64,000 nucleotides of DNA from VRUE01 sp963717375 (GTDB lineage: Bacteria; Actinomycetota; Thermoleophilia; Solirubrobacterales; 70-9), in assembly GCA_963717375.1 (NCBI GenBank), contig OY970329.1, positions 124,001 through 188,000 on the forward strand. Reading direction: 5' to 3'. This document shows, one piece after another, positions 1 to 7,883 of this stretch (the stretch's first letter is position 1; each line of letters begins with the position of its first letter). The notes under the pieces are model-generated. The model did not search any database. It was not told the origin of the DNA and saw nothing but the letters and a program-made list of their open reading frames with translations. A program made the translations under genes and the position numbers.

Positions 1-10
1 ACGTGGGGGT

Positions 11-1507
11 ATGACCGACTTGCTCGAACAGGTCCTGCACGGGTTCAACGTCTTCACCCTCGGCTACTTCGTCGTCTTGCAGATGACCTTCACCGTGCTT
101 GCGATAGTCGGTTGGCGGGCGATCGAGGACTACGTCGAGCGCCGGCCGATGCGGGACTACCGGGCGGTCGCTGAGTCGGAGATGAGCATGCCGGTGTCGA
201 TCCTCGTCCCGGCTTACAACGAGGCCCCCACGATCGTTGCGGCGCTGCGCTCGCTACTCACCTCGCAGTTCGTCGAGTTCGAGGTCGTCGTGATCAATGA
301 CGGCTCGACCGACGACACGATGGCGACGCTGACCGATGCCTTCGGCCTCGTCAAGGTCGGTCGCGTGCCGCGCTCGAACATTTCGACGCAGCTGGTTCAC
401 GGTGTGTACACGAGCCCGCTCGAGCCGCGCGTCGTCGTCATCGACAAGGTCAACGGTGGCAAGGCCGACGCTCTCAACGCCGGTATCAACCACGCGGTCT
501 ACCCACTCTTCTGCGCGATCGACGCCGACACGATGCTCGACGCCGACGCGCTCTCCCGTCTCGTCTGGGAGTTTCAGGCCGAGCCGGAGACCGTTGCGGT
601 CGGCGGGATCGTGCGCATCGTCAACGGTTCTGAGTTCGAGGACGGCCGTTTGGCCAGGGTGCGCACGCCGCGCAACCTGCTCGCCAACCTGCAGATCATC
701 GAGTACCTGCGAGCCTTCCTCGGCGGCCGTATCGGCTGGTCGAAGAGCGGCATGCTGCTGATCATCTCGGGCGCGTTCGGGCTCTTCCGACGCGATGTCT
801 GTGTTGAAGTCGGCGGCTACGATCCGACGACGGTCGGTGAGGACGCCGAGCTCGTGCTGCGGCTGCATCGCCACCGGCGTGAGCAGGGAAAACCCTGTCG
901 GATCACGTTCTTCCCCGACCCGATCTGCTGGACGGAGTGCCCGGAGGACCTCGGCACGCTCGTGCGCCAGCGCGACCGCTGGCAGCGCGGCCTGATCGAG
1001 ATGATCGCCCGCCACCGAGAGATGCTGATGCGACCCCGCTACGGGCGGATCGGCTGTGTCGCGATGCCCTACTTCATCTTCTTCGAGCTGCTCGGCCCGA
1101 CGATCGAGTGCTTCGGCTACACGCTGTTCGTGCTCTCGCTCATCCTCGGGATCGTCTCGCTCCCGTTCGCGCTGGCGTTCTTCGCGGTCTCATTGACCTA
1201 CAGCCTGGTGCTGAGCTTTCTCGTGATCCTGATGGAGGAGCGCGCCTTCCGCCGCTATCCGGGCTGGAGCGACCTGATCCGCCTGACCCTGTGCGCCGTG
1301 GTCGAGAACGTCGGCTACCGCCAGATGCTCGCGGTTGTCCGCATGCGCTCCTGGTACACGCTGGCCCGCCGCAAGCAGCACTGGGGTGAGATGAAGCGCA
1401 AGGGATTCGGTCCGTTGCTGCCCGGCGGCGTTGGGATAGGCACCGTCCCGCGCCTCGACCCTACGGCCGACCCTGTCCTCGCGGGAGAGACGCCGACAGA
1501 GCGGTAG
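11..1507 (+). CDS. Membrane glycosyltransferase, family 2 (processive, BcsA/PgaC-like)
   Basis: The 498-residue protein has an N-terminal membrane segment (about 14-37) and a GT-A domain: NDGSTDD at 96-102, DAD at 171-173, GEDAE at 276-280 and QRDRW at 320-324. Three or four membrane segments follow at about 345-420. The D, DxD, ED and QxxRW set is that of processive inverting beta-glycosyltransferases (cellulose, hyaluronan and poly-GlcNAc synthases), which polymerise a nucleotide sugar on the cytoplasmic face and extrude the chain. Its sugar and product cannot be read from sequence. It ends 3 bases from a convergent gene. Only 10 bases lie upstream, so its promoter and any operon partner are outside the window. 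Confidence 0.85.
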   Translation: MTDLLEQVLHGFNVFTLGYFVVLQMTFTVLAIVGWRAIEDYVERRPMRDYRAVAESEMSMPVSILVPAYNEAPTIVAALRSLLTSQFVEFEVVVINDGSTDDTMATLTDAFGLVKVGRVPRSNISTQLVHGVYTSPLEPRVVVIDKVNGGKADALNAGINHAVYPLFCAIDADTMLDADALSRLVWEFQAEPETVAVGGIVRIVNGSEFEDGRLARVRTPRNLLANLQIIEYLRAFLGGRIGWSKSGMLLIISGAFGLFRRDVCVEVGGYDPTTVGEDAELVLRLHRHRREQGKPCRITFFPDPICWTECPEDLGTLVRQRDRWQRGLIEMIARHREMLMRPRYGRIGCVAMPYFIFFELLGPTIECFGYTLFVLSLILGIVSLPFALAFFAVSLTYSLVLSFLVILMEERAFRRYPGWSDLIRLTLCAVVENVGYRQMLAVVRMRSWYTLARRKQHWGEMKRKGFGPLLPGGVGIGTVPRLDPTADPVLAGETPTER

Positions 1508-1510
1508 CGG

Positions 1511-2035
1511 TCAGCGCGGTACGAGCTGAAGGATCGGGATCGTGCGGCCGGCTTGAGCTGCGCGCCGGCGGTAAGTGACGCTGGGTGGGTAGAAGCGGTC
1601 GGCAAGCGCCCAGAGCCGCTCCTTGTCTGCATGATCCTCAACCGGTTCGGCGCGGAACGGACGCGATTCAAAGAGCACGGCAGGGTCCTCCAGGGCATTT
1701 TGGTACCAGAAGGGATCGTCGGGCAATCCCGCTTTGGAGGGGATGACCGTGACTCGCTCGCCGTCGTGGAAGTAGACGGCCATTCGCCGGTGGCGATTGC
1801 CATTGCGCGCGTCGCGCGTCTCGATGACGCCGACGGGAACAGGGAGCAGCCGGGCGAACCGACCGCCGGTGAGGCGCATCAACACGGGCACGAGCCTCCA
1901 TGCGGTGAGCTGGAAGGGAAGCCCTCCCTCCAGGGCCACCATCACCCGGGTGCTCATCAGGCGCAGCCCTGCTCGCTGGAGTGGTTTTTGAGTGGCTTCG
2001 GGGTCGACGTAGGGAAGGGTGCGCTGGGATGGCAT
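1511..2035 (-). CDS. Nitroreductase/quinone reductase family protein (DDN-like, F420-type fold)
   Basis: This 174-residue protein resembles the deazaflavin (F420)-dependent nitroreductase family of actinobacteria. After a hydrophobic N-terminal helix region (about 35-60), a split-barrel core follows with the family pattern HDGERVTVIPSKAGLPDDP and WYQNALEDP at about 90-118. In relatives this segment lines the cofactor pocket. Members reduce quinones or nitro compounds with F420H2, and some lack F420 binding, so cofactor use here is inference. It is slightly longer than the usual 130-150 residues because of its first 30 residues. It is convergent with the upstream glycosyltransferase and lies 43 bases after the flippase-like gene on the same strand. 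Confidence 0.75.
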   Translation of the reverse strand: MPSQRTLPYVDPEATQKPLQRAGLRLMSTRVMVALEGGLPFQLTAWRLVPVLMRLTGGRFARLLPVPVGVIETRDARNGNRHRRMAVYFHDGERVTVIPSKAGLPDDPFWYQNALEDPAVLFESRPFRAEPVEDHADKERLWALADRFYPPSVTYRRRAAQAGRTIPILQLVPR

Positions 2036-2078
2036 CTAGACCTCCGATTCGGTTGGCCGGGACTCTACGAAGCTTTGT

Positions 2079-3173
2079 TCACTCGTTGGTCGCGGGTCCG
2101 TGCTTGCGCGCCTTACGGTTCGCTTTCAATTCGCCACTCTTGACCTTCGCCTCGGCGTAGGAGGACTCGACCAGTTGCTTGCCTCCGCTCCAGCCGAAGG
2201 CCCAGGAGACGAGGATGATCGCGAAGAGGACGTCCCAGGCGGAGATGATCAGCTGTTGGCCGATCGAGTAGGCCGTCGCGGTCTTGGCCGAGGTTTCTCC
2301 CGAGAGCGCGGCTGAGTTCATCGCCTGGGTGACGCCGACCCCGCCGGGGGTGGCGGAGACGCTGTTGGAGATCGAGTTGGAGGCGGTAACCGTGGCGACG
2401 TTGTGGAAGCTGACCGGGATCCCGTAGGCGCCGAGGAAGACGGCGACGATGGCGAGCCGGGCGGCGTAGCTGCCGAGCTCGGGTAGAACCAGGCGGGTGA
2501 AGGCGCGCCGCGGCGTGCGCAGGATCGCCCCGCCGGAGAGCAACTGCTCGCGCAGTTTTGCCAGCCGCTCCCAGAAGACTCGGGCCAAGAGAACGAGGAG
2601 GACGATCGCCCCGCCGGCGATCAGGAGGACGAGGGCGACGTGATCGGCAACGAAGCCCAGCTTGATCGAGAAGGAGCCACTGACGGTGAGGAAGAGGTAG
2701 AGGTAGAGGCCGACGTTGAAGACCGAGAAGGGGATCTTCTCGACGACCAGTCCCGAGATCACCAGCGGGAAGGTGGCGCCGGCGATCAGTGTGGTGAACA
2801 TCACCAGCATCACGAAGGTGCCGATGTTGGCCGGCAGGAAGGTGTTGAGCGCGACGGCCGCGGCGTAAGAGGCGAGGACGAAGCGGAAGGGGAGGGCGGA
2901 CCTGGGCAGGGCGGCGCGCAGAATGCCGTACCAAGCGAGCGCGGCGAGGCTGGTCTGAAGGCTCTCGAGCGCCACCCCGGCGGCGATCGCCCAGGCCGGC
3001 ACGGCGGCGACCTTGTCGAGGAGGTCGTCGATCCAGTCGAGCACCGGCACGCCGGCCAGCTCGAGCACGGCGAGCAGGGCCGCAACGCCCCCGAGCCAAG
3101 CGCCGATGCGCACAAGGCGGCGCTGCAGCGGCTGCCGCTGGCCATCCTCGGCAGGCGCTGTAGCGGCGTCCAC
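2079..3173 (-). CDS. Lysylphosphatidylglycerol synthase TM-region family membrane protein (UPF0104/YbhN-like)
   Basis: A 364-residue polytopic membrane protein with about eight hydrophobic segments and a short charged N terminus and C-terminal tail (ending KARKHGPATNE). Its length and pattern match the UPF0104 family, which is the flippase half of MprF without the aminoacyl-transferase half. Such stand-alone proteins are thought to move lipids or lipid-linked precursors across the membrane; the substrate here is unknown. It starts at GTG. It is divergent from the lipoprotein gene at 3280, and the 100-base gap holds a 7-bp inverted repeat (3228-3234 with 3243-3249) that could be an operator. 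The same-strand nitroreductase-like gene follows and may be co-transcribed. Confidence 0.75.
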   Translation of the reverse strand: MDAATAPAEDGQRQPLQRRLVRIGAWLGGVAALLAVLELAGVPVLDWIDDLLDKVAAVPAWAIAAGVALESLQTSLAALAWYGILRAALPRSALPFRFVLASYAAAVALNTFLPANIGTFVMLVMFTTLIAGATFPLVISGLVVEKIPFSVFNVGLYLYLFLTVSGSFSIKLGFVADHVALVLLIAGGAIVLLVLLARVFWERLAKLREQLLSGGAILRTPRRAFTRLVLPELGSYAARLAIVAVFLGAYGIPVSFHNVATVTASNSISNSVSATPGGVGVTQAMNSAALSGETSAKTATAYSIGQQLIISAWDVLFAIILVSWAFGWSGGKQLVESSYAEAKVKSGELKANRKARKHGPATNE

Positions 3174-3279
3174 GGCCGCACCCTAGCCAAACCACCCGGC
3201 GCCTCCGGCCGCCGACTGGCCGCTCGCCGCGATCGGTGCGAAGATCGCGCCTTCAGCCCCGCAACAGATTGGAGTGAAT

Positions 3280-3699
3280 GTGTCAGGTACAGACCTAAGC
3301 TGGAAGAGCACCCGCGTGGCCCGGCTACTACCGCTTGCGCTGGCGATCGGGCTCACGGGCATCGCCGCTTCCGGCTGCGGGGGTAGCAGCGACAGCAGCA
3401 GCGCCTCCTCGGAAGCCTCTTCGGCGATTGAAAAGGGCACCGAAGAGGCCAAGCAAGGACTCGAAAAGGGCAAGGAAGAAGCCCAGAAGGGCTTCAGCGA
3501 AGCTGAAGAAGCGGCCAAGAAGGGGGCTGAAGAAACCAAGGGGGCTGCTTCCGAAGGCGTCGAAAACGCCACGAAGGAAGCACAGAAGGGCATTGAAAAG
3601 GGCAAGGAAGAAGCCCAGAAGGGGATCGAAAAGGGCAAGGCCCAGGCCGAACGGGCTATCGAAGAAGCCGAAGAACGGGTGAAGCAGGCCGGCAACTAG
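3280..3699 (+). CDS. Small lipoprotein with Lys/Glu/Ala-rich 11-residue repeats (LEA-like)
   Basis: The start is set at GTG 3280 because GGAG at 3271-3274 lies 5 bases upstream; GTG 3274 overlaps that site. The protein has a signal peptide ending in a lipobox (ASGC, then GG and a Ser-rich linker), so it should be lipid-anchored outside the membrane. The rest is strongly helical and charged, built on 11-residue units such as EKGKEEAQKGF, EKGKEEAQKGI and EKGKAQAERAI. This resembles group 3 LEA proteins or apolipoprotein-like amphipathic repeats. A 29-base exact direct repeat (3463-3491 and 3595-3623) shows recent internal duplication. Desiccation or envelope protection is a possible role, by analogy only. 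A hairpin terminator follows. Confidence 0.7.
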   Translation: MSGTDLSWKSTRVARLLPLALAIGLTGIAASGCGGSSDSSSASSEASSAIEKGTEEAKQGLEKGKEEAQKGFSEAEEAAKKGAEETKGAASEGVENATKEAQKGIEKGKEEAQKGIEKGKAQAERAIEEAEERVKQAGN

Positions 3700-3713
3700 C
3701 CCCGGCGAGTACG

Positions 3714-3740
3714 AGCCCCGGCGGCGCCGCTGCCGGGGCT
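3714..3740 (+). terminator. Hairpin terminator after the lipoprotein gene
   Basis: A perfect 9-bp stem, AGCCCCGGC at 3714-3722 with GCCGGGGCT at 3732-3740, encloses a 9-base loop 14 bases after the stop codon. There is no run of T after it, as is common for intrinsic terminators in GC-rich genomes. Confidence 0.6.
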
Positions 3741-3788
3741 CTGTCTGGTTGCCCGTTCAGATCCGACTTGGGTCATCCTTGACTGTCG

Positions 3789-4118
3789 ATGGCGGACCCT
3801 GGAAGTCACGACCAGTTCGAAGCGCTCGTTATGGACGCTATCGACGCCCTGCCGGAGGAATTCCAGCGTGTGCTTGAAAGCGTCGCTGTGGTCGTATCTG
3901 ACCGCGGTGCCGAGGTGCGGGCGTACGGGCAGTACTACGGCGACGGCGTGGCCCGCGAGCGCTATGAGGACCGGATCGTGATTTACCGCGACACCCTCGA
4001 ACGCGACTTCGGCCACGACCCTGAGCTGCTGGCCCGTCAGGTCGAGCGCACGCTTAGGCACGAGTTGGCTCATCACCTCGGCTGGGACGAGCCCGGGGTT
4101 GGCGGTCTCGGCCTCTGA
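3789..4118 (+). CDS. Metallopeptidase family protein (minimal zincin)
   Basis: A 109-residue protein ending in the zinc-peptidase motif HELAHHLGWDE at about 91-101, where HExxH plus the downstream Asp or Glu form the minimal zincin site. Its length and the order of elements (helical N terminus, central beta segment YEDRIVIYRDTL, C-terminal HExxH) match the small conserved actinobacterial and Thermus zincin-like family. The physiological substrate of that family is not established. It stands alone between a terminator and a convergent secreted-protein gene 12 bases away. No signal peptide is seen, so it should be cytoplasmic. Confidence 0.75.
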   Translation: MADPGSHDQFEALVMDAIDALPEEFQRVLESVAVVVSDRGAEVRAYGQYYGDGVARERYEDRIVIYRDTLERDFGHDPELLARQVERTLRHELAHHLGWDEPGVGGLGL

Positions 4119-4130
4119 TCTGCTCTGGGG

Positions 4131-4907
4131 CTAGCGGACCTTGCAGTCGCGCGAGAGACTGGTCGCCAGCCGCTGTCCGTCGGCGAAGGAGAAGGTTGCC
4201 TTGGCGAGAGGGAAGACAGCACCCGCAAAGCCGACCGGCGCCGCGCAACTGGCGCTGATGAAGCCGCGGCGCTCGCCCTTGTAGTTGTAGGTGCGGCCGA
4301 TTTTCATCTCGAGTTCTGTGACGTAGCCAAGGTCGGAGGCCAGCTCGGGGATCTTGGTGGAGAACACCGCGCCGTACCTGCCCTGCGAGCGGTGGGAGAT
4401 TTCGAAGGGAAGGACGAAGGCGGCGCGCACAGGGCTCGAGCCGTACAGGTGCAGCAGCATCCCCGGCCGCCCGTGCAGGCGGCTGTTGAAGGCGAGCACC
4501 TCACCGCGGGCCGGGATCAGCGGTGCGCCGGGGAAGTCGACGTTGGCGGCGAAGCGTCCGTGCCCGACGAGAGCGGGGCCGCAGATGCGCAGCGCCGCTT
4601 CGCTGGTGGTCTGTTGGAGCTCCGGCGCTGTGCAGGTGGGAAGGCCCGCGGCCGAGACGACCCCGGCCCGATTCACGGCGATCGTCATTTCGCGCAGTTG
4701 GGGTGGGCGGGTGCCGTCCGAGGTGCTGACCCTGCCTTCAAGGCTCACGTTCACCGGAGCGCGGCGTTCGCGCGGCAGCGCGCGCGGCCGCAACTGCCCG
4801 TCGAACTGGACCCGCAGGTTGCCCTGCTGGATCAGCTCTCCCCGCGCCGCGACGGCGCCGGTGAGGGCGAGGAGCACGAGAACAGCTGAGATGGCGAGGC
4901 GGCGCAT
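4131..4907 (-). CDS. Secreted hypothetical protein
   Basis: A 258-residue protein with a clear N-terminal signal peptide (charged MRR, a hydrophobic stretch to about residue 20, AxA-type site). The mature part is predicted mostly beta and holds four cysteines (in TCTAP, RICGP, SCAAP and DCKVR), which could form two disulfides outside the membrane. I do not recognise the family. Its plan recalls a group of secreted proteins of unknown function common in Solirubrobacterales; that comparison is from memory. It is divergent from the kinase gene, with 85 bases between the start codons, and convergent with the zincin gene. Confidence 0.65.
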   Translation of the reverse strand: MRRLAISAVLVLLALTGAVAARGELIQQGNLRVQFDGQLRPRALPRERRAPVNVSLEGRVSTSDGTRPPQLREMTIAVNRAGVVSAAGLPTCTAPELQQTTSEAALRICGPALVGHGRFAANVDFPGAPLIPARGEVLAFNSRLHGRPGMLLHLYGSSPVRAAFVLPFEISHRSQGRYGAVFSTKIPELASDLGYVTELEMKIGRTYNYKGERRGFISASCAAPVGFAGAVFPLAKATFSFADGQRLATSLSRDCKVR

Positions 4908-4980
4908 AAAGTCCCACTGCCAGTCTAGGTAGCGGTCATTTCCGGCATGGTTAACGCTGCGCTACGCCGCTGCCAGGGCC

Positions 4981-4986
4981 TAGGGT
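4981..4986 (+). promoter_or_regulatory. Putative -10 element of a leaderless promoter for the kinase gene
   Basis: TAGGGT fits the TANNNT form of a bacterial -10 element and lies 6 bases before the ATG at 4993, with no Shine-Dalgarno sequence between. That spacing implies an mRNA beginning at or next to the start codon. No clear -35 element is visible. Confidence 0.3.
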
Positions 4987-4992
4987 TGGGCG

Positions 4993-6534
4993 ATGGCCGA
5001 TGCGGAGCACGGAATCGAGCTGGTGGCGGGCGATGCCTTCGCCGGCTACCGGATAGAGCAGCGCCTGGGCCGCGGCGGTATGGGCATCCTCTATCTGGCA
5101 CTGGAGCCGGGACTGGAGCGGCGCGTGGCGCTGAAGCTGATCGCCCCAGAGGCCGCGGCCGACGAGGTTTTCGCCAGGCGCTTTGCCGAGGAGTCGAAGA
5201 TCGCCGCCTCGATCGAGCACCCCAACGTGGTGCCGATCTACGCCGCCGGCAAAGAGGACGGGGTGCCGTTCATCGCGATGCGCTACGTCGCCGGCGCCGA
5301 CCTGGCCCGCCGGCTCGCTCGCGAGCGCCGGCTCGAGCCCGCGGTCGCGGTTGAGCTGATCGCGCAGATCGCCAACGGCCTCGACGCGATCCACGCCGCC
5401 GGCCTGGTTCACCGCGACGTCAAGCCCGCCAACGTCCTGCTCAGCGGCGGCGAGGGGGTCGAGCACGCCTACATCACCGACTTCGGCGTCGCCCGCAACG
5501 TCGCCACCGAATCCGGCCTGACTCAGACCGGCCGCTTCGTCGGCACCCTCGACTACGTCGCTCCTGAGCAGATCTCCGGCGGGGAGGTCGACGCCCGGGC
5601 CGATGTCTACGCGCTCGGCTGCCTGCTCTTCAAGCTGCTCACCGGCGAGGTCCCGTTCCCCAAGGACGGCGATGCGGCGCGCCTCTTCGCCCACCTCAAC
5701 GACCCGCCACCCGCTCCGTCGCTCTACGTGCCCGAGGTCTCGATGGCCCTCGACGACGTCGTGGTCCGGGCGATGTCGAAGACCCCCGATGACCGCTATC
5801 CCTCTGCCGGCGACCTCGGCCGAGCGGCACAGGCAGCGCTGCGAGGCGAGCAGACCACGGCACCGGAGCGAACCGTGGCGACTGGAGCAGCGGCGACGCG
5901 AACCGCGGAGACGATCTCGGTGGAGCCCGCAGCGCCGGCGAAGGCGACCGCCGAGACCAAACGGCTGGATCCCGCGGGGCACAGCCGCCGCGGTCGCGGC
6001 CTGGTGTTCGGGGGAGTCGCGATCGCAGTGGTGGCGATCGTCGCCGGGGCGATCGCCCTGAGCGGCGGTGGGGGCGACGGCAGCCCGAGCGCCGCAAACG
6101 AGCCAAAGACGACCACGGCGACCTCTCCGTCCCCAAAGCAAAAGCCCGCGCCCAAGCCGCTGCCTGAGCAGACGCTGATCGCCAAGGCGGACGCGATCTG
6201 CGAAACGAGCCAGAGCACCTACAAAAGCGTGCAATCCCAGACACTGGAAGAAAGTCCCAGCGTTGCCTACGCGGCAACCCTGGCCGGGATCTCGCAGCGA
6301 GGCGTCAACGGTTTCCGCAAGCTCGTCGCGCCGCAATCGGTCGAACCCGCCTTTGGCAAGTACGTCCAGGCTCAGGAACGGGTCATGCGCTACGACCAGC
6401 AGGCCCTGAGGGCAGCGGAAGCCGAAGACACGACCGCTTACGTGGCTGCACGACAACGCCGCGACGCCGAGCAGAGGGAACGCTACGAATTGGCTCGCGA
6501 AATCGGCCTCGAAAAGTGCAGTCTCAAACCTTGA
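4993..6534 (+). CDS. Transmembrane Ser/Thr protein kinase (PknB-type)
   Basis: The 513-residue protein has a complete kinase domain (about 19-285): glycine loop GRGGMG at 26-31, catalytic lysine K48, HRDVKPAN at 140-147, DFG at 163-165 and APEQ near 188. A low-complexity linker leads to one membrane helix at about 336-358 and an extracellular domain of about 150 residues. That domain has two cysteines (near 403 and 509) that could pair. It has no PASTA repeats, so it is not a direct PknB counterpart; its extracellular part probably senses a different signal. It is followed 10 bases later by the yjbQ gene, with AGAGAGGAAAG as ribosome site, so the two may be co-transcribed. Confidence 0.9.
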   Translation: MADAEHGIELVAGDAFAGYRIEQRLGRGGMGILYLALEPGLERRVALKLIAPEAAADEVFARRFAEESKIAASIEHPNVVPIYAAGKEDGVPFIAMRYVAGADLARRLARERRLEPAVAVELIAQIANGLDAIHAAGLVHRDVKPANVLLSGGEGVEHAYITDFGVARNVATESGLTQTGRFVGTLDYVAPEQISGGEVDARADVYALGCLLFKLLTGEVPFPKDGDAARLFAHLNDPPPAPSLYVPEVSMALDDVVVRAMSKTPDDRYPSAGDLGRAAQAALRGEQTTAPERTVATGAAATRTAETISVEPAAPAKATAETKRLDPAGHSRRGRGLVFGGVAIAVVAIVAGAIALSGGGGDGSPSAANEPKTTTATSPSPKQKPAPKPLPEQTLIAKADAICETSQSTYKSVQSQTLEESPSVAYAATLAGISQRGVNGFRKLVAPQSVEPAFGKYVQAQERVMRYDQQALRAAEAEDTTAYVAARQRRDAEQRERYELAREIGLEKCSLKP

Positions 6535-6544
6535 GAGAGGAAAG

Positions 6545-7006
6545 ATGAAGTCCCACACCGCATATATGACCTTCAACACGACCGAGCGGCGCGAACTGAT
6601 CCGCATCACCGAGGACGTGCAGGCGGTGGTCGACGAGGCCGGGATCGCCGAGGGCATGGTGCTGGTCTCGGCGATGCACATCACCGCCGGGGTCTGGGTC
6701 AACGACGATGAGCCCGGTCTGCACGAGGACGTGCTCGAATGGCTCGACAAGGTGGCGCCGCCGAGCTGGCGGCCGGCCGCGAACGGGGTGGCTGAGGCGC
6801 TGCTTCCCGACGAGGGCGACTACCGCCACCACCGCGGTGGTGAGGACAACGGCGATGCCCACCTCAAGAACCTGCTCATCCACCATCAGGCGATCGTCCC
6901 GGTAACGGAGGGTCGTCTCGACCTCGGTCCCTGGCAGCAGGTCTTCTACTGCGAGTTCGACGGTGGTCGGTCCAAGCGCCTGGTGATCAAGGCGCTCGGA
7001 GCGTAA
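6545..7006 (+). CDS. YjbQ family protein (UPF0047, secondary thiamine-phosphate synthase-like)
   Basis: A 153-residue protein with all the hallmarks of UPF0047: HITAGVWVNDDEPGLHEDV at about 42-60, then a His-rich stretch YRHHRGGEDNGDAHLKN, and the C-terminal WQQVFYCEFDG segment. E. coli YjbQ has weak thiamine-phosphate synthase activity, but the true role of the family is unsettled. The conserved histidines and acids probably bind a metal or phosphate. A good ribosome site (GAGAGGAAAG) precedes the ATG. The stop codon lies at the edge of the palindromic region in front of the ArsR-family gene. Confidence 0.85.
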   Translation: MKSHTAYMTFNTTERRELIRITEDVQAVVDEAGIAEGMVLVSAMHITAGVWVNDDEPGLHEDVLEWLDKVAPPSWRPAANGVAEALLPDEGDYRHHRGGEDNGDAHLKNLLIHHQAIVPVTEGRLDLGPWQQVFYCEFDGGRSKRLVIKALGA

Positions 7007-7023
7007 GAAGTAACTTACGTAAG
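7003..7023. promoter_or_regulatory. Palindromic operator candidate upstream of the ArsR-family gene
   Basis: CTTACGTAAG at 7014-7023 is a perfect 10-base palindrome. A further GTAAG half-site at 7003-7007 pairs with CTTAC at 7014-7018 across 6 bases. The cluster covers the expected core-promoter region just before the GTG at 7044. This is the usual place for an ArsR-type autorepressor operator; binding is inferred from position only. Confidence 0.4.
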
Positions 7024-7031
7024 AGTCTGCT

Positions 7032-7037
7032 TAAATA
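7032..7037 (+). promoter_or_regulatory. Putative -10 element of a leaderless promoter for the ArsR-family gene
   Basis: TAAATA lies 6 bases before the GTG at 7044, in an AT-rich patch unusual for this genome. No Shine-Dalgarno sequence separates it from the start codon. It is directly downstream of the palindromic half-sites. Confidence 0.3.
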
Positions 7038-7043
7038 ACTGGC

Positions 7044-7442
7044 GTGAAGGCGGACGCCGGTCAGATCGAGATGGATCGCGTCGCGCGGGCGATCGCCGCG
7101 CCGCGCCGGCGCGAGATCCTCAGCCTGGTCCGCGACAGCGAGCTCAGCGCCGGCGAGATCGCCTCGCGCTTCGACGTCTCGCGCCCGGCGATCTCCCAGC
7201 ACCTCTCGGCGCTGCGCGAGGCGGGCCTGCTCAGTGAGCGGCGCGACGGCACCCGCCGCCTCTACCGAGCTCAGCCCGAGGCGCTGGCCGGGCTGCGCGA
7301 CTTCTTGAATGGATTCTGGACCGATCGTCTCGAGCGGCTGAGGTTGGCTGCCGAGCTGGAGCAGCAGAGGAGGGACAAACGTGGCAAGCGCAAAGACAGA
7401 GACCGCGGTCGAGGTAGAGGTTCGGATCGGGGCAAATCCTGA
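7044..7442 (+). CDS. ArsR-family winged-helix transcriptional regulator
   Basis: A 132-residue protein with an ArsR/SmtB-type winged helix in its first 90 residues: DRVARAIAAPRRREILSLV, then ELSAGEIASRFDVSRPAIS and QHLSALREAGLLSERRDG, and a wing ending RRLYRAQ. No metal-binding cysteine motif is seen, so it is of the type that partners SRPBCC proteins rather than a metal sensor. The C-terminal tail is almost entirely Lys, Arg, Asp and Gly. The last 62 bases overlap the next gene in another frame, so the basic tail is encoded inside the overlap. It probably represses its own operon through the palindrome upstream. Confidence 0.85.
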   Translation: MKADAGQIEMDRVARAIAAPRRREILSLVRDSELSAGEIASRFDVSRPAISQHLSALREAGLLSERRDGTRRLYRAQPEALAGLRDFLNGFWTDRLERLRLAAELEQQRRDKRGKRKDRDRGRGRGSDRGKS

Positions 7443-7857
7443 GACCGTCTTCGACTTCTTCACCGACCCCGGCAAGATGATCCAGTGGATGGGTCGCACC
7501 GCCGAGCTGGACCCGCGGCCGGGCGGCGCCCTGCGCTGTGACATCAACGACGACAGCGTCGCCAGTGGCGAGTACGTCGAGATCGACCGTCCCCGGCGCG
7601 TCGTCTTCACCTGGGGCTGGAACAGCGTGGACTCGGTGACGCCGCCCGGCAGCAGCACGGTCGAGGTCCTGCTCGAGCCCGACGGCGACGGGACCCACCT
7701 GCGCTTGCTCCACCGCGATCTGCCGAGCGCCGAATCGGCGGAGAAACACGGCCACGGCTGGCGCCACTACACCGAGCGACTGGCGGCGGTGGCGAGCGGG
7801 GAGGACCCCGGAGCGGATCCGTGGGAGACGCCCGAGGGCACCGGCTCGAGCAACTGA
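7381..7857 (+). CDS. SRPBCC domain protein (AHSA1-like)
   Basis: A 158-residue protein of the START/SRPBCC fold, AHSA1 subgroup: VEVRIGANPETVFDFFTDP at the N terminus, the GGALRCDI and RRVVFTWGW strands in the middle, and a C-terminal helix with HGHGWRHYTERLA. Such proteins bind hydrophobic ligands in a large cavity and are regularly encoded next to an ArsR-family regulator. The GTG at 7381 is preceded by a strong ribosome site (AGGAGGGA, 7370-7377) and lies inside the regulator gene in a different frame, so translation is probably coupled. The ligand is unknown. Confidence 0.85.
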   Translation: MASAKTETAVEVEVRIGANPETVFDFFTDPGKMIQWMGRTAELDPRPGGALRCDINDDSVASGEYVEIDRPRRVVFTWGWNSVDSVTPPGSSTVEVLLEPDGDGTHLRLLHRDLPSAESAEKHGHGWRHYTERLAAVASGEDPGADPWETPEGTGSSN

Positions 7858-7883
7858 CAAGCGACTACCAAGGAGGCAGAACG

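Noticed and set aside
4951..6750. 599-residue open frame antisense to the kinase gene.
   Set aside because: The plus strand encodes an intact kinase; the antisense product has no domain and shadow-type composition.
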